This document shows positions 38,981 to 47,781 of a stretch of 53,787 bases of DNA, one piece after another. The stretch comes from a virus. The notes under the pieces were generated by a model. It searched no databases, was not told the origin of the DNA, and saw only the letters and a program-made list of their open reading frames with translations. The stretch covers positions 1 through 53,787 of IMG/VR virus record IMGVR_UViG_3300008267_000208; one strand, given 5' to 3'. A program made the translations under genes and the position numbers. Numbering within the stretch: position 1 is the first letter of the stretch; each line of letters opens with the position of its first letter.

Positions 38981-40543
38981 TTAATTCACAAATGTATATG
39001 CTACTGTTCCTGGTCTTGAACCTGTAGCCCAGTTAGTTGTTCCGTTTAATGTTGCTCCAAAACTCCAAATAGTTTGACCTTGAGATGAATCTATACGTGT
39101 ACCATTAATATATACTAATGATTGTAGTGCTCCATTATCTAATGTCCAAATTGATTGTGTTGTCGCATTGTTTGAGGTCATTGTAATGGGTGAGGCAGCA
39201 GTTGCTGTTAATTGAGTATTAGCTGTTGTTCTATATGAAGCACCTGATGAACTATTAGCTAATGTGATTGTTCTACCTATTGTTGAGCAGATTAAATTCG
39301 CACAAGTCCAACCTCCTGAACCTGTAAACGTTGTATTTCCTGTTGCTGCTAGTGTTAGGTTATTTGCAATAGAAATTGGTGTGTCTATCGTGTATGTTGC
39401 AGCACCGGGAAGTGTCAAATTGTAGAAGGGCATCCCATTTATTGTAACACTAGTATTTATAGGTATAGTGAATGTAGAAGTGCTGGTGTTAATAGTTCCT
39501 GCGGTGTAGGTTAATGTTCTTGCTGTGGTACCCCACGTTACTGTTCCTGCAGGGAATGTTACTATTGCTTCTGCACTTTTATTGATAGTAAGATTATTTT
39601 GGATAGTACCTGCGGATATTGATGCATTACCTGATCCACTCATTTCTATGGTTGCTGTACCTGATAAAGCAACAGAAGAGAGTGTTAAATTTCCTCCTAC
39701 ATATATCACATAACTCGCTCCATTAGCAATTCCAGCAACCGTAGCTACTGATAAAGCTCCTGATATATTCATATTTGAATTTAGTAGTAGAGTTTGTCCT
39801 GCAGCTGCTCCGAATGCTATACTGTTAAATAAAATAGAAGATACGTTATTGAATGTATTAGTAGTACCCCCTATGGACAATGTACCCGTAGAATTATATG
39901 AACCCGTCGTATAAATAAAATTAATTCCTGCAAATGCTGTAGTTGCTTGTGTTATGGTTCCTACTGAACTACTAATTTGTATAGTAGTTGCAGCTGCAGT
40001 TCCTGTGTAAGTGCCAGATAAAGTTCCAGTTCCTCTAAGTAAGTATAGTATACCTCCTGTAGTTGTTGTGAGACCTCCAGGTGATGTTAAATTTCCTCCA
40101 ATGCTTGCTGTAAAACCTCCACCTGCAATGTTATTTTGACCAGTATTACCTCCAAAATTACCATTAATAGTCCAATTGCTACCAAATGTATGTGTTGTAC
40201 CACCACCCCCAGCAAGAGCTAGTGTACCATCTAACACAACTCCATTTGATATAAGAGTTCCATTTCCTGTTTTTGATATACCACCACTTCCAGTGATAGT
40301 CATCCCTGAATTTAATGTAAGATTACCTACGACGGTTAGAGTGTTAGCTAAACTCATTGTACCTACGTAGGCTGAGCAACTAAGTAGTGAGCAAGCTGCA
40401 CCGGCGGTAATAGTACAGTTTTTACTACCACTAACCCCAGCACCTGTAAATAATGCGGTTGTTGCTGATGTTGGAACTGCAGTATCCCAGTTTCCTATTG
40501 TGCTCCAGTTGTTATTAGCTCCTAATCCAGTCCACGTAGGCAT
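38981..40543 (-). CDS. Adhesin-like tail fibre or receptor-binding protein B (520 aa)
   Basis: It begins MPTWTGLGANNNWSTIGNWD, a motif typical of beta-helical adhesins in Bacteroidota and their phages. A long glycine/threonine-rich strand region (NLTLNSGMTITGSGGISKTG) follows, then a C-terminal domain with IDSSQGQTIWSFG and NWATGSRP. That end is paralogous to ORF 32507-34174. Probably displayed on the virion for attachment. Its start overlaps the preceding small ORF by 1 nt (TAATG), and its stop is followed by the neck genes. Confidence 0.68.
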   Translation of the reverse strand: MPTWTGLGANNNWSTIGNWDTAVPTSATTALFTGAGVSGSKNCTITAGAACSLLSCSAYVGTMSLANTLTVVGNLTLNSGMTITGSGGISKTGNGTLISNGVVLDGTLALAGGGGTTHTFGSNWTINGNFGGNTGQNNIAGGGFTASIGGNLTSPGGLTTTTGGILYLLRGTGTLSGTYTGTAAATTIQISSSVGTITQATTAFAGINFIYTTGSYNSTGTLSIGGTTNTFNNVSSILFNSIAFGAAAGQTLLLNSNMNISGALSVATVAGIANGASYVIYVGGNLTLSSVALSGTATIEMSGSGNASISAGTIQNNLTINKSAEAIVTFPAGTVTWGTTARTLTYTAGTINTSTSTFTIPINTSVTINGMPFYNLTLPGAATYTIDTPISIANNLTLAATGNTTFTGSGGWTCANLICSTIGRTITLANSSSGASYRTTANTQLTATAASPITMTSNNATTQSIWTLDNGALQSLVYINGTRIDSSQGQTIWSFGATLNGTTNWATGSRPGTVAYTFVN

Positions 40544-40785
40544 TACTCAATAGGTTTTTCTTCGTTAATAGCAATTGTTGGAATTAAACTAGTAATTATA
40601 TTAGTTGCATTAATTCTTGTTATTTCAGAGGAAGCTCTATTGATAATATTTTGTTCTATTTCTTCTGTTGATTGAGGCATAAAATGAGGTACCTCTGCTG
40701 TAACAATAGTAGTATCGAAATTATATTCAACTACTGTAATTAATGTTTCTCCTGCTTGTCTTGTTGAAATAATCTTGTATGTCAT
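40543..40785 (-). CDS. Small hypothetical protein within the fibre cluster (80 aa)
   Basis: An 80-aa protein: TYKIISTRQAGETLITVVEY, then TTIVTAEVPHFMPQSTEEIE and QNIINRASSEITRINATNII. A beta N-terminal half is followed by a helix. Small proteins of this style often lie between fibre genes in marine myoviruses, perhaps as fibre-assembly factors; no evidence for that beyond position. It is tightly coupled to both neighbours (ATGA upstream overlap, TAATG downstream). Confidence 0.62.
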   Translation of the reverse strand: MTYKIISTRQAGETLITVVEYNFDTTIVTAEVPHFMPQSTEEIEQNIINRASSEITRINATNIITSLIPTIAINEEKPIE

Positions 40786-41312
40786 GACTTAATTGTATTT
40801 ATAATTAAATTTAATCTTGTTATTGTAGCTGCAGTATTTAAAGTAAATCCATAGACATCACCTGCTGTTATAGCAGTATCCCATCCAGTTAATATGGATG
40901 AAGATGCTTTTTGGGTAGCAGACATAGTAATCGGAGCTGAACCAGTAATTGAGGTTTGAGTTGGGAATCCTGAGAATGTTGATTTTCTTACATCTATATT
41001 ACAGGTTCCTGCTTGATCAGCCATTATTTCCCAATCTGTAATTGTTCCGTTATATGGGACTGTAATGTACCCTTTTTGGCCTACAGCTATAACTCCACCA
41101 TTTCCATCGATGGTAACACCAAAGCTTCCACTTTTAATATTGGAAATAAAGGTATCAGGAAGAGTGTGAGAATACAAACCAGAGGCAGTATTGTATGTTA
41201 CAATGTGGCCTGAACCAGTTGAAGAAGTTGATCCGGTTACTGATAGTGAACCAGATATAACCGAGTTATTTTGTGCAATGACACCATTGCGAGCTACAAA
41301 TTCGTTTGCCAT
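40782..41312 (-). CDS. Short tail fibre tip-domain protein (176 aa)
   Basis: The N-terminal 55 residues are SGSLSVTGSTSSTGSG-type fibre sequence. The remaining ~115 residues (ISNIKSGSFGVTIDGNGGVI, then KGYITVPYNGTITDWEIMAD and QAGTCNIDVRKSTF) are paralogous to the C-terminal domain of ORF 34179-35849. It looks like a detached fibre tip that could pair with the large fibre upstream. A late motif lies about 35 nt before the ATG. Confidence 0.7.
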   Translation of the reverse strand: MANEFVARNGVIAQNNSVISGSLSVTGSTSSTGSGHIVTYNTASGLYSHTLPDTFISNIKSGSFGVTIDGNGGVIAVGQKGYITVPYNGTITDWEIMADQAGTCNIDVRKSTFSGFPTQTSITGSAPITMSATQKASSSILTGWDTAITAGDVYGFTLNTAATITRLNLIINTIKS

Positions 41313-41346
41313 AATTTTTTAGTTTTCCCTATCCAACTAAATTCTA

Positions 41347-41356
41347 TTATAAATAT
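41347..41356 (-). promoter_or_regulatory. Late-promoter-like motif (ORF 40782-41312)
   Basis: The coding strand reads ATATTTATAA, about 35 nt before the ATG at 41312. Confidence 0.52.
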
Positions 41357-41361
41357 GCCAA

Positions 41362-44300
41362 TTACATGAAAGTTGCTAACATTTTTACTTGCCATCCCGA
41401 TGGAGTAGAAGCTCCTGTGTTTATTTGGATCTGACCTGATACTATAGACGAAGCGAATGTAATTGTGGAAGTATCACCTATATCTACTGTTGAATTATCG
41501 TAGTAAGATACTGTTGTGCCATTCCATGAAGTTACAAATTCACCTGCTCTAGAATTAGATCCATTGTATATTGTATATTTACCAAATGCTGAGGTAAATG
41601 AACCTGTGTTTAGTGTAAATAAGTTGTTTATACCAGGACTTGTACTTGGTGAAATTGCGAAAAAGTCGGTTAATGTAGCATCTAATGTTAATGTTTGAGC
41701 TATATTAAAGTTAGGAGAATATGATGCAGTAGCAGCTGTACCAGCAAATGTTGATGAATTTGAACCAGTATAGCTGTTAAATGAAGATGTTGTTACAAAA
41801 TCACCACTTGGGCCTCCTCCAGTTGCACTAATAGTAACAACTCCTATTCCGTTTGTTGGTGAAATTGATATTCCACTACCTGTTAAAATTTGTGATACAC
41901 CTGATCCGCCTCCACCAAATGCGGATGAAGCGGTATAGTAAAGTTGACCGGTTGTTGAGTCAATAGTTACAACATTTGCTTGGTTTACTGATGTTAAGCC
42001 TCGTACAACTAAACTACCGCTAATATTTAGTGAACCAGTCATATTATGCTGGTTATTTGAATTTAGTTCAAATTTTCTATTAGCATCTGAATCAAAACCA
42101 CCTGCAAAAAACTGAATAGGCTTGTTAGGTGATGCATTTCCTATATGAAGATGACTTCCCGTAGTATATAAGTAAGCATCATTTGCATTACCTACAGGGC
42201 CAGTAAAGTTACTACTATTGATACCCATATCAATATAGTTACCATTCTCATCTCCATTATTAGCAGTTGCTACAACGTCTGATGATGCTACAGCTCCTGC
42301 ATTAGTATTATGGATATTAAGCTGTAAATAGTTATTTAAATTACCTTTACCACTTATTACATTAAATGAAGTTGGGTGAGTTTGTTGAACATATAGTGCT
42401 TCAGGATTAGCTGTTGTATTAACATCTGAATTAATAATAATACTTGTAGAACCTGATTGATATATTGAACTGGTTGCTAAAGTAGTATCTGTAATGAAGT
42501 ATGGAACATGTGGGGCTTTTCCACCTAAGATATTAGAAGCAGTTCTTGCAAAACTAGCTGTACCAAGTAAAGATCCAGTAAATCCACCAGTTGTAATAAC
42601 AGATCCTGTTATATTGATTTGATTTTGAGTAGCAAAATTTAATGCTTCTGTACCATCTAGGTATGTTATATATCTATCCTCATAATCAATAGTTATATTT
42701 CCAGTTGAGTCTTTTAATTCTCTTCTTCTATATAATATAGATTCATTACCTGAATCATCATATATAATTCTATTTTCAAAATCAACAGAAACAATACCTG
42801 CAGTATCATTTAATTGGGTTTGCAGTTGATATGTATCTGAGGTATTAATTTGCAGAATTTGACCTGAAGTACCAGTGGGTAGACCATTTAAAGCATATGA
42901 AGCTGTATCTGAATAGCTACTAGATAAACTATACGATGATGATTCAGCAAATGAACTACTTAAACTATAAGAACTTGATAAAGCATAAGATGAGGAAATG
43001 GCGTAGCTTGATGATATGGTATATGAACTACTTAGAGCATATGAAGCACTTAAAGCAGGATTTGCACTATTGAATACTGATCCAGTTACATATGATGCTG
43101 TTATAGCTTGAGAAGCCCAAGAAGCCGTACCAATTAATTGTCCTGTAAATGAACCTGTAAATGAACCTGTATTACTTAAAAATTGGTCTACTCGATTTGC
43201 TGTTACAATTAATGATGGAATTGCAGGAGAGGCATCGATAGCACCTGAGCCTGTAGAATATAATCTTATGTTATTATTTGTAGCCGCCCATATCAATTGG
43301 AAATAATCACCCGCAGAAGCATCTACAAACCAATTCCAAGCCGCTAATGCTTTATCATTTGCACCACCTGCTAATGTTACAGCTGTATTTGTTTCTGGGA
43401 GGTCAGTTCCATTTTTTCTAAGCCATATATATGCTATACCATTAGTACCTGTAGTTTTATCAAGTTGGGCAGAAAACTGGATATCATATACTCCAGCATT
43501 CTCCATTTTAATGTAAGTATTATATGGGTTTGTAGATCCAGATAATGATACTCCATTTGAAATAGGAGCATTATTAAGAGACATTGAATATACTGCACCT
43601 ACTGTACCTATAGTTTGAATAGTAGTATCATAAAAACTACCATAAGATCCGGTTGCTGTATTATTTCCTCCACCTCCTCCGGTTGAGCTAATAGTAATAC
43701 CACCTACACCATCATCAGATAAACTAACATTGGAACCTTGTTTTAGATTTAAAACAGTTTGTGATCCATTATTTGTACCATTAGTTTGAAGTGTGATTGA
43801 AGTACCGGTACCTCCACCACCTCCACCACCTACACCTCTAAATAAACCTCCAGGTAATATAGTAAAGTCAGCAGCTACTGCAAATGTACCATCCCCTTTA
43901 ATTACTATAGCTCCTAAATAAATAGCATTCGCTGCTGTATTGGGGGCTTCAGAGAAAGTTTCAATGTTTAGATTAGCAATAGCCTCTGATTCGCTTGAAT
44001 ATATTGCATTACCATAATAAACTACTATGGCTTTAGATACTGAGTTTGGATACCAAAATACTCTTTGAGTTGACCAGCTATTATTAGCTACACTCGTTAA
44101 AGTACCGTTAAGTGAGTATTGAGTTGGATCAATTGTGGTGTATCCTGTTCCATTATTTGTATCATATACCCAATCAGATCCTGATTGTCTATATCTAAAT
44201 ATTTTAGAAACATTTGTTCCTGGATCAGTTACGTATGATGGATTATTTGGATCTGTTGGGTAATTAGCTCCATCGGCAAATGAAGTACCACTTCCGACTG

Positions 44301-45573
44301 TTAATCCACGAGAAGAGCTTGTTGCTAAAGCATGACCTGATAGTTTTAAGGGACCAAAAGCAGATATAAATATATTTGATCTTTGTTTCCAACCATAGGC
44401 TAAAGAAGGTTGTGTTTTTACACCATTTATCGTTGAATGATTTTGATGTAAAACAATACCTACAGGAATATATGTGTCTACTTGCCCATCAAAATATGGA
44501 GTACCTTGAGCATGTATCTGATTGCTTGAGCTTATTGATATAAACTGTTGATCAAATGAAGCACTTAAAGCATCGATAGTTTTAGTTAGGTTACCCCATT
44601 GTAGGTATTGGATTGTAGGATATGGATCATTATTTAATGATGCGTTAAGATTAACAATCATACCGCTACCACTTGATACCTGATATGTGTTTGAATTTAC
44701 CTGAGTTACTACTCCTCCGTGTAGTAAACCAGTATACAAATTACCTTCCATCCAACGTAAACGAGTTACGTTATTGAATCCACTACCGTTTTGACTAAAG
44801 TATAGGTCATTTGTTGAACCAGATACATAAATATAAGATGCGGAGATTGAAGTGTTTATATTTGTACTTACAGGATCAAATCTTATATATCCATTAACTT
44901 CTGTATCTCCATATATTTGGACTGATGGTGTTAATGTTGCTCCTAGGGCATATGCTCCCGATATTATAATGCTGCCTGATAGTAAGGTATTTCCTAGTAG
45001 TGTATTATTACCTACTTGAATAGTTGAGCCAGATACACTAAGAGATCCAGTTAAAGTAGTTGTTCCAATTAATGAATTTGAACCAGTAGTAATCATACTA
45101 CCAGTCAACACCATATTATTAGAAGCGCTATCAAATGTAAAATTATTTGAACCACTAAATACTCCATTCCCATTAAATTGAATAGATTTATTTGGATTTC
45201 CAGGAGATGTGGTTGTTCCTCCACCGAATGCTGATGAAGCAGTATAGTACAATTGACCACTTGCTGTATCAATTGTTAGAACATTTAATTGACTTGTTGA
45301 TGTAATTGACGGAAATAAAACACTTCCTGTGGAAACTAAAGATCCACTAATATTGACAGTATTTGTATTTTTATCAAATGTAAAAGTTCCACTACCGCTA
45401 GTGGCACCAGCATCGTTAAATTGAACTGATTGATCTGGGCCAGCAGGAGCTGCTACAGCAGTAACTGTAAACAGTGAACCTGTTCCATCGTAAATATCTG
45501 TACCATCGGTCTGTAAAACTCGCTGGTATGTGTTTTCTATATTCTCGTTTGTAAAATCTAATGGTCCTGACAT
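41362..45573 (-). CDS. Long tail fibre protein (1403 aa)
   Basis: The largest gene in the window. It starts MSGPLDFTNENIENTYQRVL. Repeated modules (SIQFNGNGVFSGSNNFTFDS; QLYYTASSAFGGG appears three times) alternate with SGSL-type repeats. A globular section lies around residues 240-620, a tip-like section near 700-800 (YSMSLNNAPISNGVSLSGST, YIWLRKNGTDLPETN), then an SSYALSSSY repeat run at ~880-920 and a C-terminal fibre domain. The architecture and repeats match distal fibres in marine T4-like phages and suggest the main receptor-binding fibre. Shared modules with ORF 34179 show exchange within the cluster. Confidence 0.82.
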   Translation of the reverse strand: MSGPLDFTNENIENTYQRVLQTDGTDIYDGTGSLFTVTAVAAPAGPDQSVQFNDAGATSGSGTFTFDKNTNTVNISGSLVSTGSVLFPSITSTSQLNVLTIDTASGQLYYTASSAFGGGTTTSPGNPNKSIQFNGNGVFSGSNNFTFDSASNNMVLTGSMITTGSNSLIGTTTLTGSLSVSGSTIQVGNNTLLGNTLLSGSIIISGAYALGATLTPSVQIYGDTEVNGYIRFDPVSTNINTSISASYIYVSGSTNDLYFSQNGSGFNNVTRLRWMEGNLYTGLLHGGVVTQVNSNTYQVSSGSGMIVNLNASLNNDPYPTIQYLQWGNLTKTIDALSASFDQQFISISSSNQIHAQGTPYFDGQVDTYIPVGIVLHQNHSTINGVKTQPSLAYGWKQRSNIFISAFGPLKLSGHALATSSSRGLTVGSGTSFADGANYPTDPNNPSYVTDPGTNVSKIFRYRQSGSDWVYDTNNGTGYTTIDPTQYSLNGTLTSVANNSWSTQRVFWYPNSVSKAIVVYYGNAIYSSESEAIANLNIETFSEAPNTAANAIYLGAIVIKGDGTFAVAADFTILPGGLFRGVGGGGGGGTGTSITLQTNGTNNGSQTVLNLKQGSNVSLSDDGVGGITISSTGGGGGNNTATGSYGSFYDTTIQTIGTVGAVYSMSLNNAPISNGVSLSGSTNPYNTYIKMENAGVYDIQFSAQLDKTTGTNGIAYIWLRKNGTDLPETNTAVTLAGGANDKALAAWNWFVDASAGDYFQLIWAATNNNIRLYSTGSGAIDASPAIPSLIVTANRVDQFLSNTGSFTGSFTGQLIGTASWASQAITASYVTGSVFNSANPALSASYALSSSYTISSSYAISSSYALSSSYSLSSSFAESSSYSLSSSYSDTASYALNGLPTGTSGQILQINTSDTYQLQTQLNDTAGIVSVDFENRIIYDDSGNESILYRRRELKDSTGNITIDYEDRYITYLDGTEALNFATQNQINITGSVITTGGFTGSLLGTASFARTASNILGGKAPHVPYFITDTTLATSSIYQSGSTSIIINSDVNTTANPEALYVQQTHPTSFNVISGKGNLNNYLQLNIHNTNAGAVASSDVVATANNGDENGNYIDMGINSSNFTGPVGNANDAYLYTTGSHLHIGNASPNKPIQFFAGGFDSDANRKFELNSNNQHNMTGSLNISGSLVVRGLTSVNQANVVTIDSTTGQLYYTASSAFGGGGSGVSQILTGSGISISPTNGIGVVTISATGGGPSGDFVTTSSFNSYTGSNSSTFAGTAATASYSPNFNIAQTLTLDATLTDFFAISPSTSPGINNLFTLNTGSFTSAFGKYTIYNGSNSRAGEFVTSWNGTTVSYYDNSTVDIGDTSTITFASSIVSGQIQINTGASTPSGWQVKMLATFM

Positions 45574-45606
45574 AACAGATATAATATAACAAAGATTTTA
45601 CTGAAA

Positions 45607-46215
45607 TCAAAGTTTATTTAACAAACCTTCAACAATCTGATTTTTAGTTGATTCTGTTAATTCAACTTTTTGTGAATTAAGATATGTTGAAATGATTGAA
45701 TTTGCTTTGGTTTTCTTAAATACAATGTTATCTATACTTATGTCTTCTCTTAATAATAATCTCATTAAATTAACAACGTGTTCTTTAATGACCTTACTAA
45801 TATCGGGCGTAGATTCAGTTGGAGCAACGGTTGTAACAATGGATTCTGTGTTTTTAACATCCGTCACGGATACTTTAGGAGCGCTTTCTATAATCAAATC
45901 TGCGTCCTGTGATTTTACTTCAACAACTACTTTTTTAGATGCATCTACTGAAAATTCTGATTTCCAAGGAATGAAATATGTATCGTCTGCTATAACTTCT
46001 AATTTAATTTCCCCTTTCATGCTTTCAGGTAAAATTCCTTTTAGTCGTTTGATTGGGATTTTACAATTACCATGTTCATCAATTTTACCATTAAATAGTA
46101 GATTTAAATCTTCCGATTCTATGATTAAACGGGCTTTAGAATTTGAAAGTGAAGCACCATCGATTTTAACTTTACATTCAAATATTTCGGTTTTATCCGT
46201 GTATAATTTATACAT
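45607..46215 (-). CDS. Conserved-looking phage hypothetical protein (202 aa)
   Basis: The N-terminal ~100 residues are a beta-rich domain (MYKLYTDKTEIFECKVKIDG, ARLIIESEDLNLLFNGKIDE, KGEIKLEVIADDTYFIPWKS) resembling an immunoglobulin-like fold. A linker follows, then a helical C-terminus (VIKEHVVNLMRLLLREDISI). Possible roles are capsid decoration or fibre assembly, but no recognised family supports either. It overlaps the ORF upstream by 1 nt and precedes the long fibre gene. Confidence 0.6.
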   Translation of the reverse strand: MYKLYTDKTEIFECKVKIDGASLSNSKARLIIESEDLNLLFNGKIDEHGNCKIPIKRLKGILPESMKGEIKLEVIADDTYFIPWKSEFSVDASKKVVVEVKSQDADLIIESAPKVSVTDVKNTESIVTTVAPTESTPDISKVIKEHVVNLMRLLLREDISIDNIVFKKTKANSIISTYLNSQKVELTESTKNQIVEGLLNKL

Positions 46216-46535
46216 TATAGATCAATTTTAACATTTATTCCTAGTACTTCTTTAATTACCATTTCAACATCTTGAGCAGTTATTTTAACGTCTTTTACTT
46301 CTTTAGTTTGTTTCGTTTCATCGTATCCATTTACTTTACACCAAAGAGTAATAAAATGTTTTTTCTTTTTTTTATCTCCTAGAGTTTCAGCTGCTCCGCC
46401 TGGTCCTCCAGATATTATTTCAATTAATAGGGCAACATCATTCCAAGTAAATGGGTTTCTACTTTGATTTGGAAATGGATTTGTGTTCCAAGCAAAATTT
46501 GCATTTCCCCATCTAAAAGGAACTCTAGTTACCAT
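46215..46535 (-). CDS. Small phage hypothetical protein (106 aa)
   Basis: It opens MVTRVPFRWGNANFAWNTNP and has TWNDVALLIEI, then KKKKHFITLWCKVNGYDETK and ITAQDVEMVIKEVLGINVKI. Small proteins with a TWNDVALI...KKKK..I.L.C.V pattern are frequent in marine T4-like phages next to head or fibre genes; no function known to me. A late motif lies just 3 nt upstream of the start. Confidence 0.66.
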   Translation of the reverse strand: MVTRVPFRWGNANFAWNTNPFPNQSRNPFTWNDVALLIEIISGGPGGAAETLGDKKKKKHFITLWCKVNGYDETKQTKEVKDVKITAQDVEMVIKEVLGINVKIDL

Positions 46536-46538
46536 ATA

Positions 46539-46548
46539 TTATAAATAT
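46539..46548 (-). promoter_or_regulatory. Late-promoter-like motif (ORF 46215-46535)
   Basis: The coding strand reads ATATTTATAA and is separated from the ATG at 46535 by only 3 nt, so a leaderless or near-leaderless message is implied if it is a promoter. Confidence 0.5.
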
Positions 46549-46578
46549 ATAAAAACCTTAGGAATACTCAAACCTATC

Positions 46579-47001
46579 TTAGGTTGTCGCTATAAAGTAT
46601 TCGATTGTTGCTGAAGAACCAGATGGTTCTATTGAAACACCTGATATACTAGGTAATATAAAGTTAGATGAATTACTTCCGGATGCATTAGTTGATGTAA
46701 AAAATGAACTTCCAGTATCTACAGTAAACCAAAATGATTGAGCATTTGATGAGATCAATAATTGAATTGGAACTAAGGATTTATTAGTTACCCTAGCGTA
46801 TTTTATACTACCAGTAGTAAACGTTCCAGATGATGTTGGTGAAGTATTTATACTAAATAATGTCGTAATTGAACCACTAGGACAATTCATTATTCTATTA
46901 TCTATATTATTGATACCAGAGATAGTTTGAGTAGTATAAACTCCTCTATCTGTATCACCAATATTTATTTTTTCACTTATATATATTGTTAAATCAGCCA
47001 T
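46579..47001 (-). CDS. Small structural-type protein (140 aa)
   Basis: A neutral, serine- and threonine-rich beta protein: MADLTIYISEKINIGDTDRG, ARVTNKSLVPIQLLISSNAQ, FWFTVDTGSSFFTSTNASGS. Composition suggests a virion component such as a decoration or fibre-associated protein. No recognised family. It follows phoH by 4 nt. Confidence 0.62.
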   Translation of the reverse strand: MADLTIYISEKINIGDTDRGVYTTQTISGINNIDNRIMNCPSGSITTLFSINTSPTSSGTFTTGSIKYARVTNKSLVPIQLLISSNAQSFWFTVDTGSSFFTSTNASGSNSSNFILPSISGVSIEPSGSSATIEYFIATT

Positions 47002-47005
47002 GGTT

Positions 47006-47689
47006 TTAGTCTCTAAATTCTTCGTATGTTTTTAAAATTTCTTCTACTATCTCGTGACGGTGGTTTTTCTTTAAAGTAATTATTCTAACACCTTTAATTC
47101 GTTCTTCAAGTCGTGGAAAAAATCCAATACCCGAATCTTTTTTGCTTTTTAAATCCACCTGTGCTATATCACCACAGAAAACAATTTTACCACCTTTACC
47201 TAAACGTCCCAACATCATTTCTGTTTGACTATGGGTAATGTTTTGGCACTCATCAACGATTACAAACGCATTAGGAAACGTTCTACCACGCATGAATGCA
47301 AATGGTACAACTTCGATTTGATTTTCTAAAACCATTTTATCGATTTTTTCCTTATCGTATAATAGATATAAGTTAGCATATATAGGAGCCAACCATGGAT
47401 CCATTTTTTCCTTTAAATCACCAGGTAAGAAACCAATATCTTCTTTTGATACTGTAGCTCTAGTGATAATGATTTTATTCATTTCTTTCTTAAAAACCAT
47501 ATCTAAGGCTACTTGACAAGCTACTAATGTTTTACCTGAACCTGCCATTCCTTTTAATAGCACAACAGGGTTGTCTATAATCACTTGCTTAGCTTCCTTT
47601 TGTTCTTCGTTTAGGGATAATTTAAATTTAATATCTCCTTTTGGTTTTCTTTTCTCTAAGAAAACATCGTCATTTGGATTTTGAGGCAT
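47006..47689 (-). CDS. phoH: PhoH-like ATPase
   Basis: A 227-aa P-loop protein. Walker A is LKGMAGSGKTLVACQVA (about 45-60), Walker B VIVDECQNITHSQTEMML, with the downstream GRLGKGGKIVFCGDIAQVDL and KKNHRHEIVEEI of the PhoH family. The N-terminus is short, lacking the PIN domain of PhoH2. Such genes are common in marine phages; RNA-related ATPase/helicase activity is proposed, and the true role in phages is unknown. It lies between the capsid gene terminator and structural genes, with its own motif upstream. Confidence 0.92.
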   Translation of the reverse strand: MPQNPNDDVFLEKRKPKGDIKFKLSLNEEQKEAKQVIIDNPVVLLKGMAGSGKTLVACQVALDMVFKKEMNKIIITRATVSKEDIGFLPGDLKEKMDPWLAPIYANLYLLYDKEKIDKMVLENQIEVVPFAFMRGRTFPNAFVIVDECQNITHSQTEMMLGRLGKGGKIVFCGDIAQVDLKSKKDSGIGFFPRLEERIKGVRIITLKKNHRHEIVEEILKTYEEFRD

Positions 47690-47698
47690 ATGTTTTAT

Positions 47699-47708
47699 TG
47701 ATAAATAT
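47699..47708 (-). promoter_or_regulatory. Late-promoter-like motif (variant, phoH)
   Basis: The coding strand reads ATATTTATCA just before the ATG at 47689, following the capsid gene terminator. Confidence 0.48.
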
Positions 47709-47720
47709 TACAAGTATTGG

Positions 47721-47753
47721 AAAAAAAAAGAAAAGCCGGACTAGGTCCGGCTT
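47721..47753 (-). terminator. Terminator after the major capsid gene
   Basis: A perfect 8-bp stem (47733-47740 with 47746-47753), 5-nt loop, and a downstream tract with nine T on the coding strand (47729-47721). Confidence 0.93.
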
Positions 47754-47781
47754 CTCAATTTTAATTCTATATTAAATCATA

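Noticed and set aside
45692-46231. Plus-strand ORF of 179 aa
   Set aside because: Antisense to the 202-aa ORF with no start context or domain; shadow.
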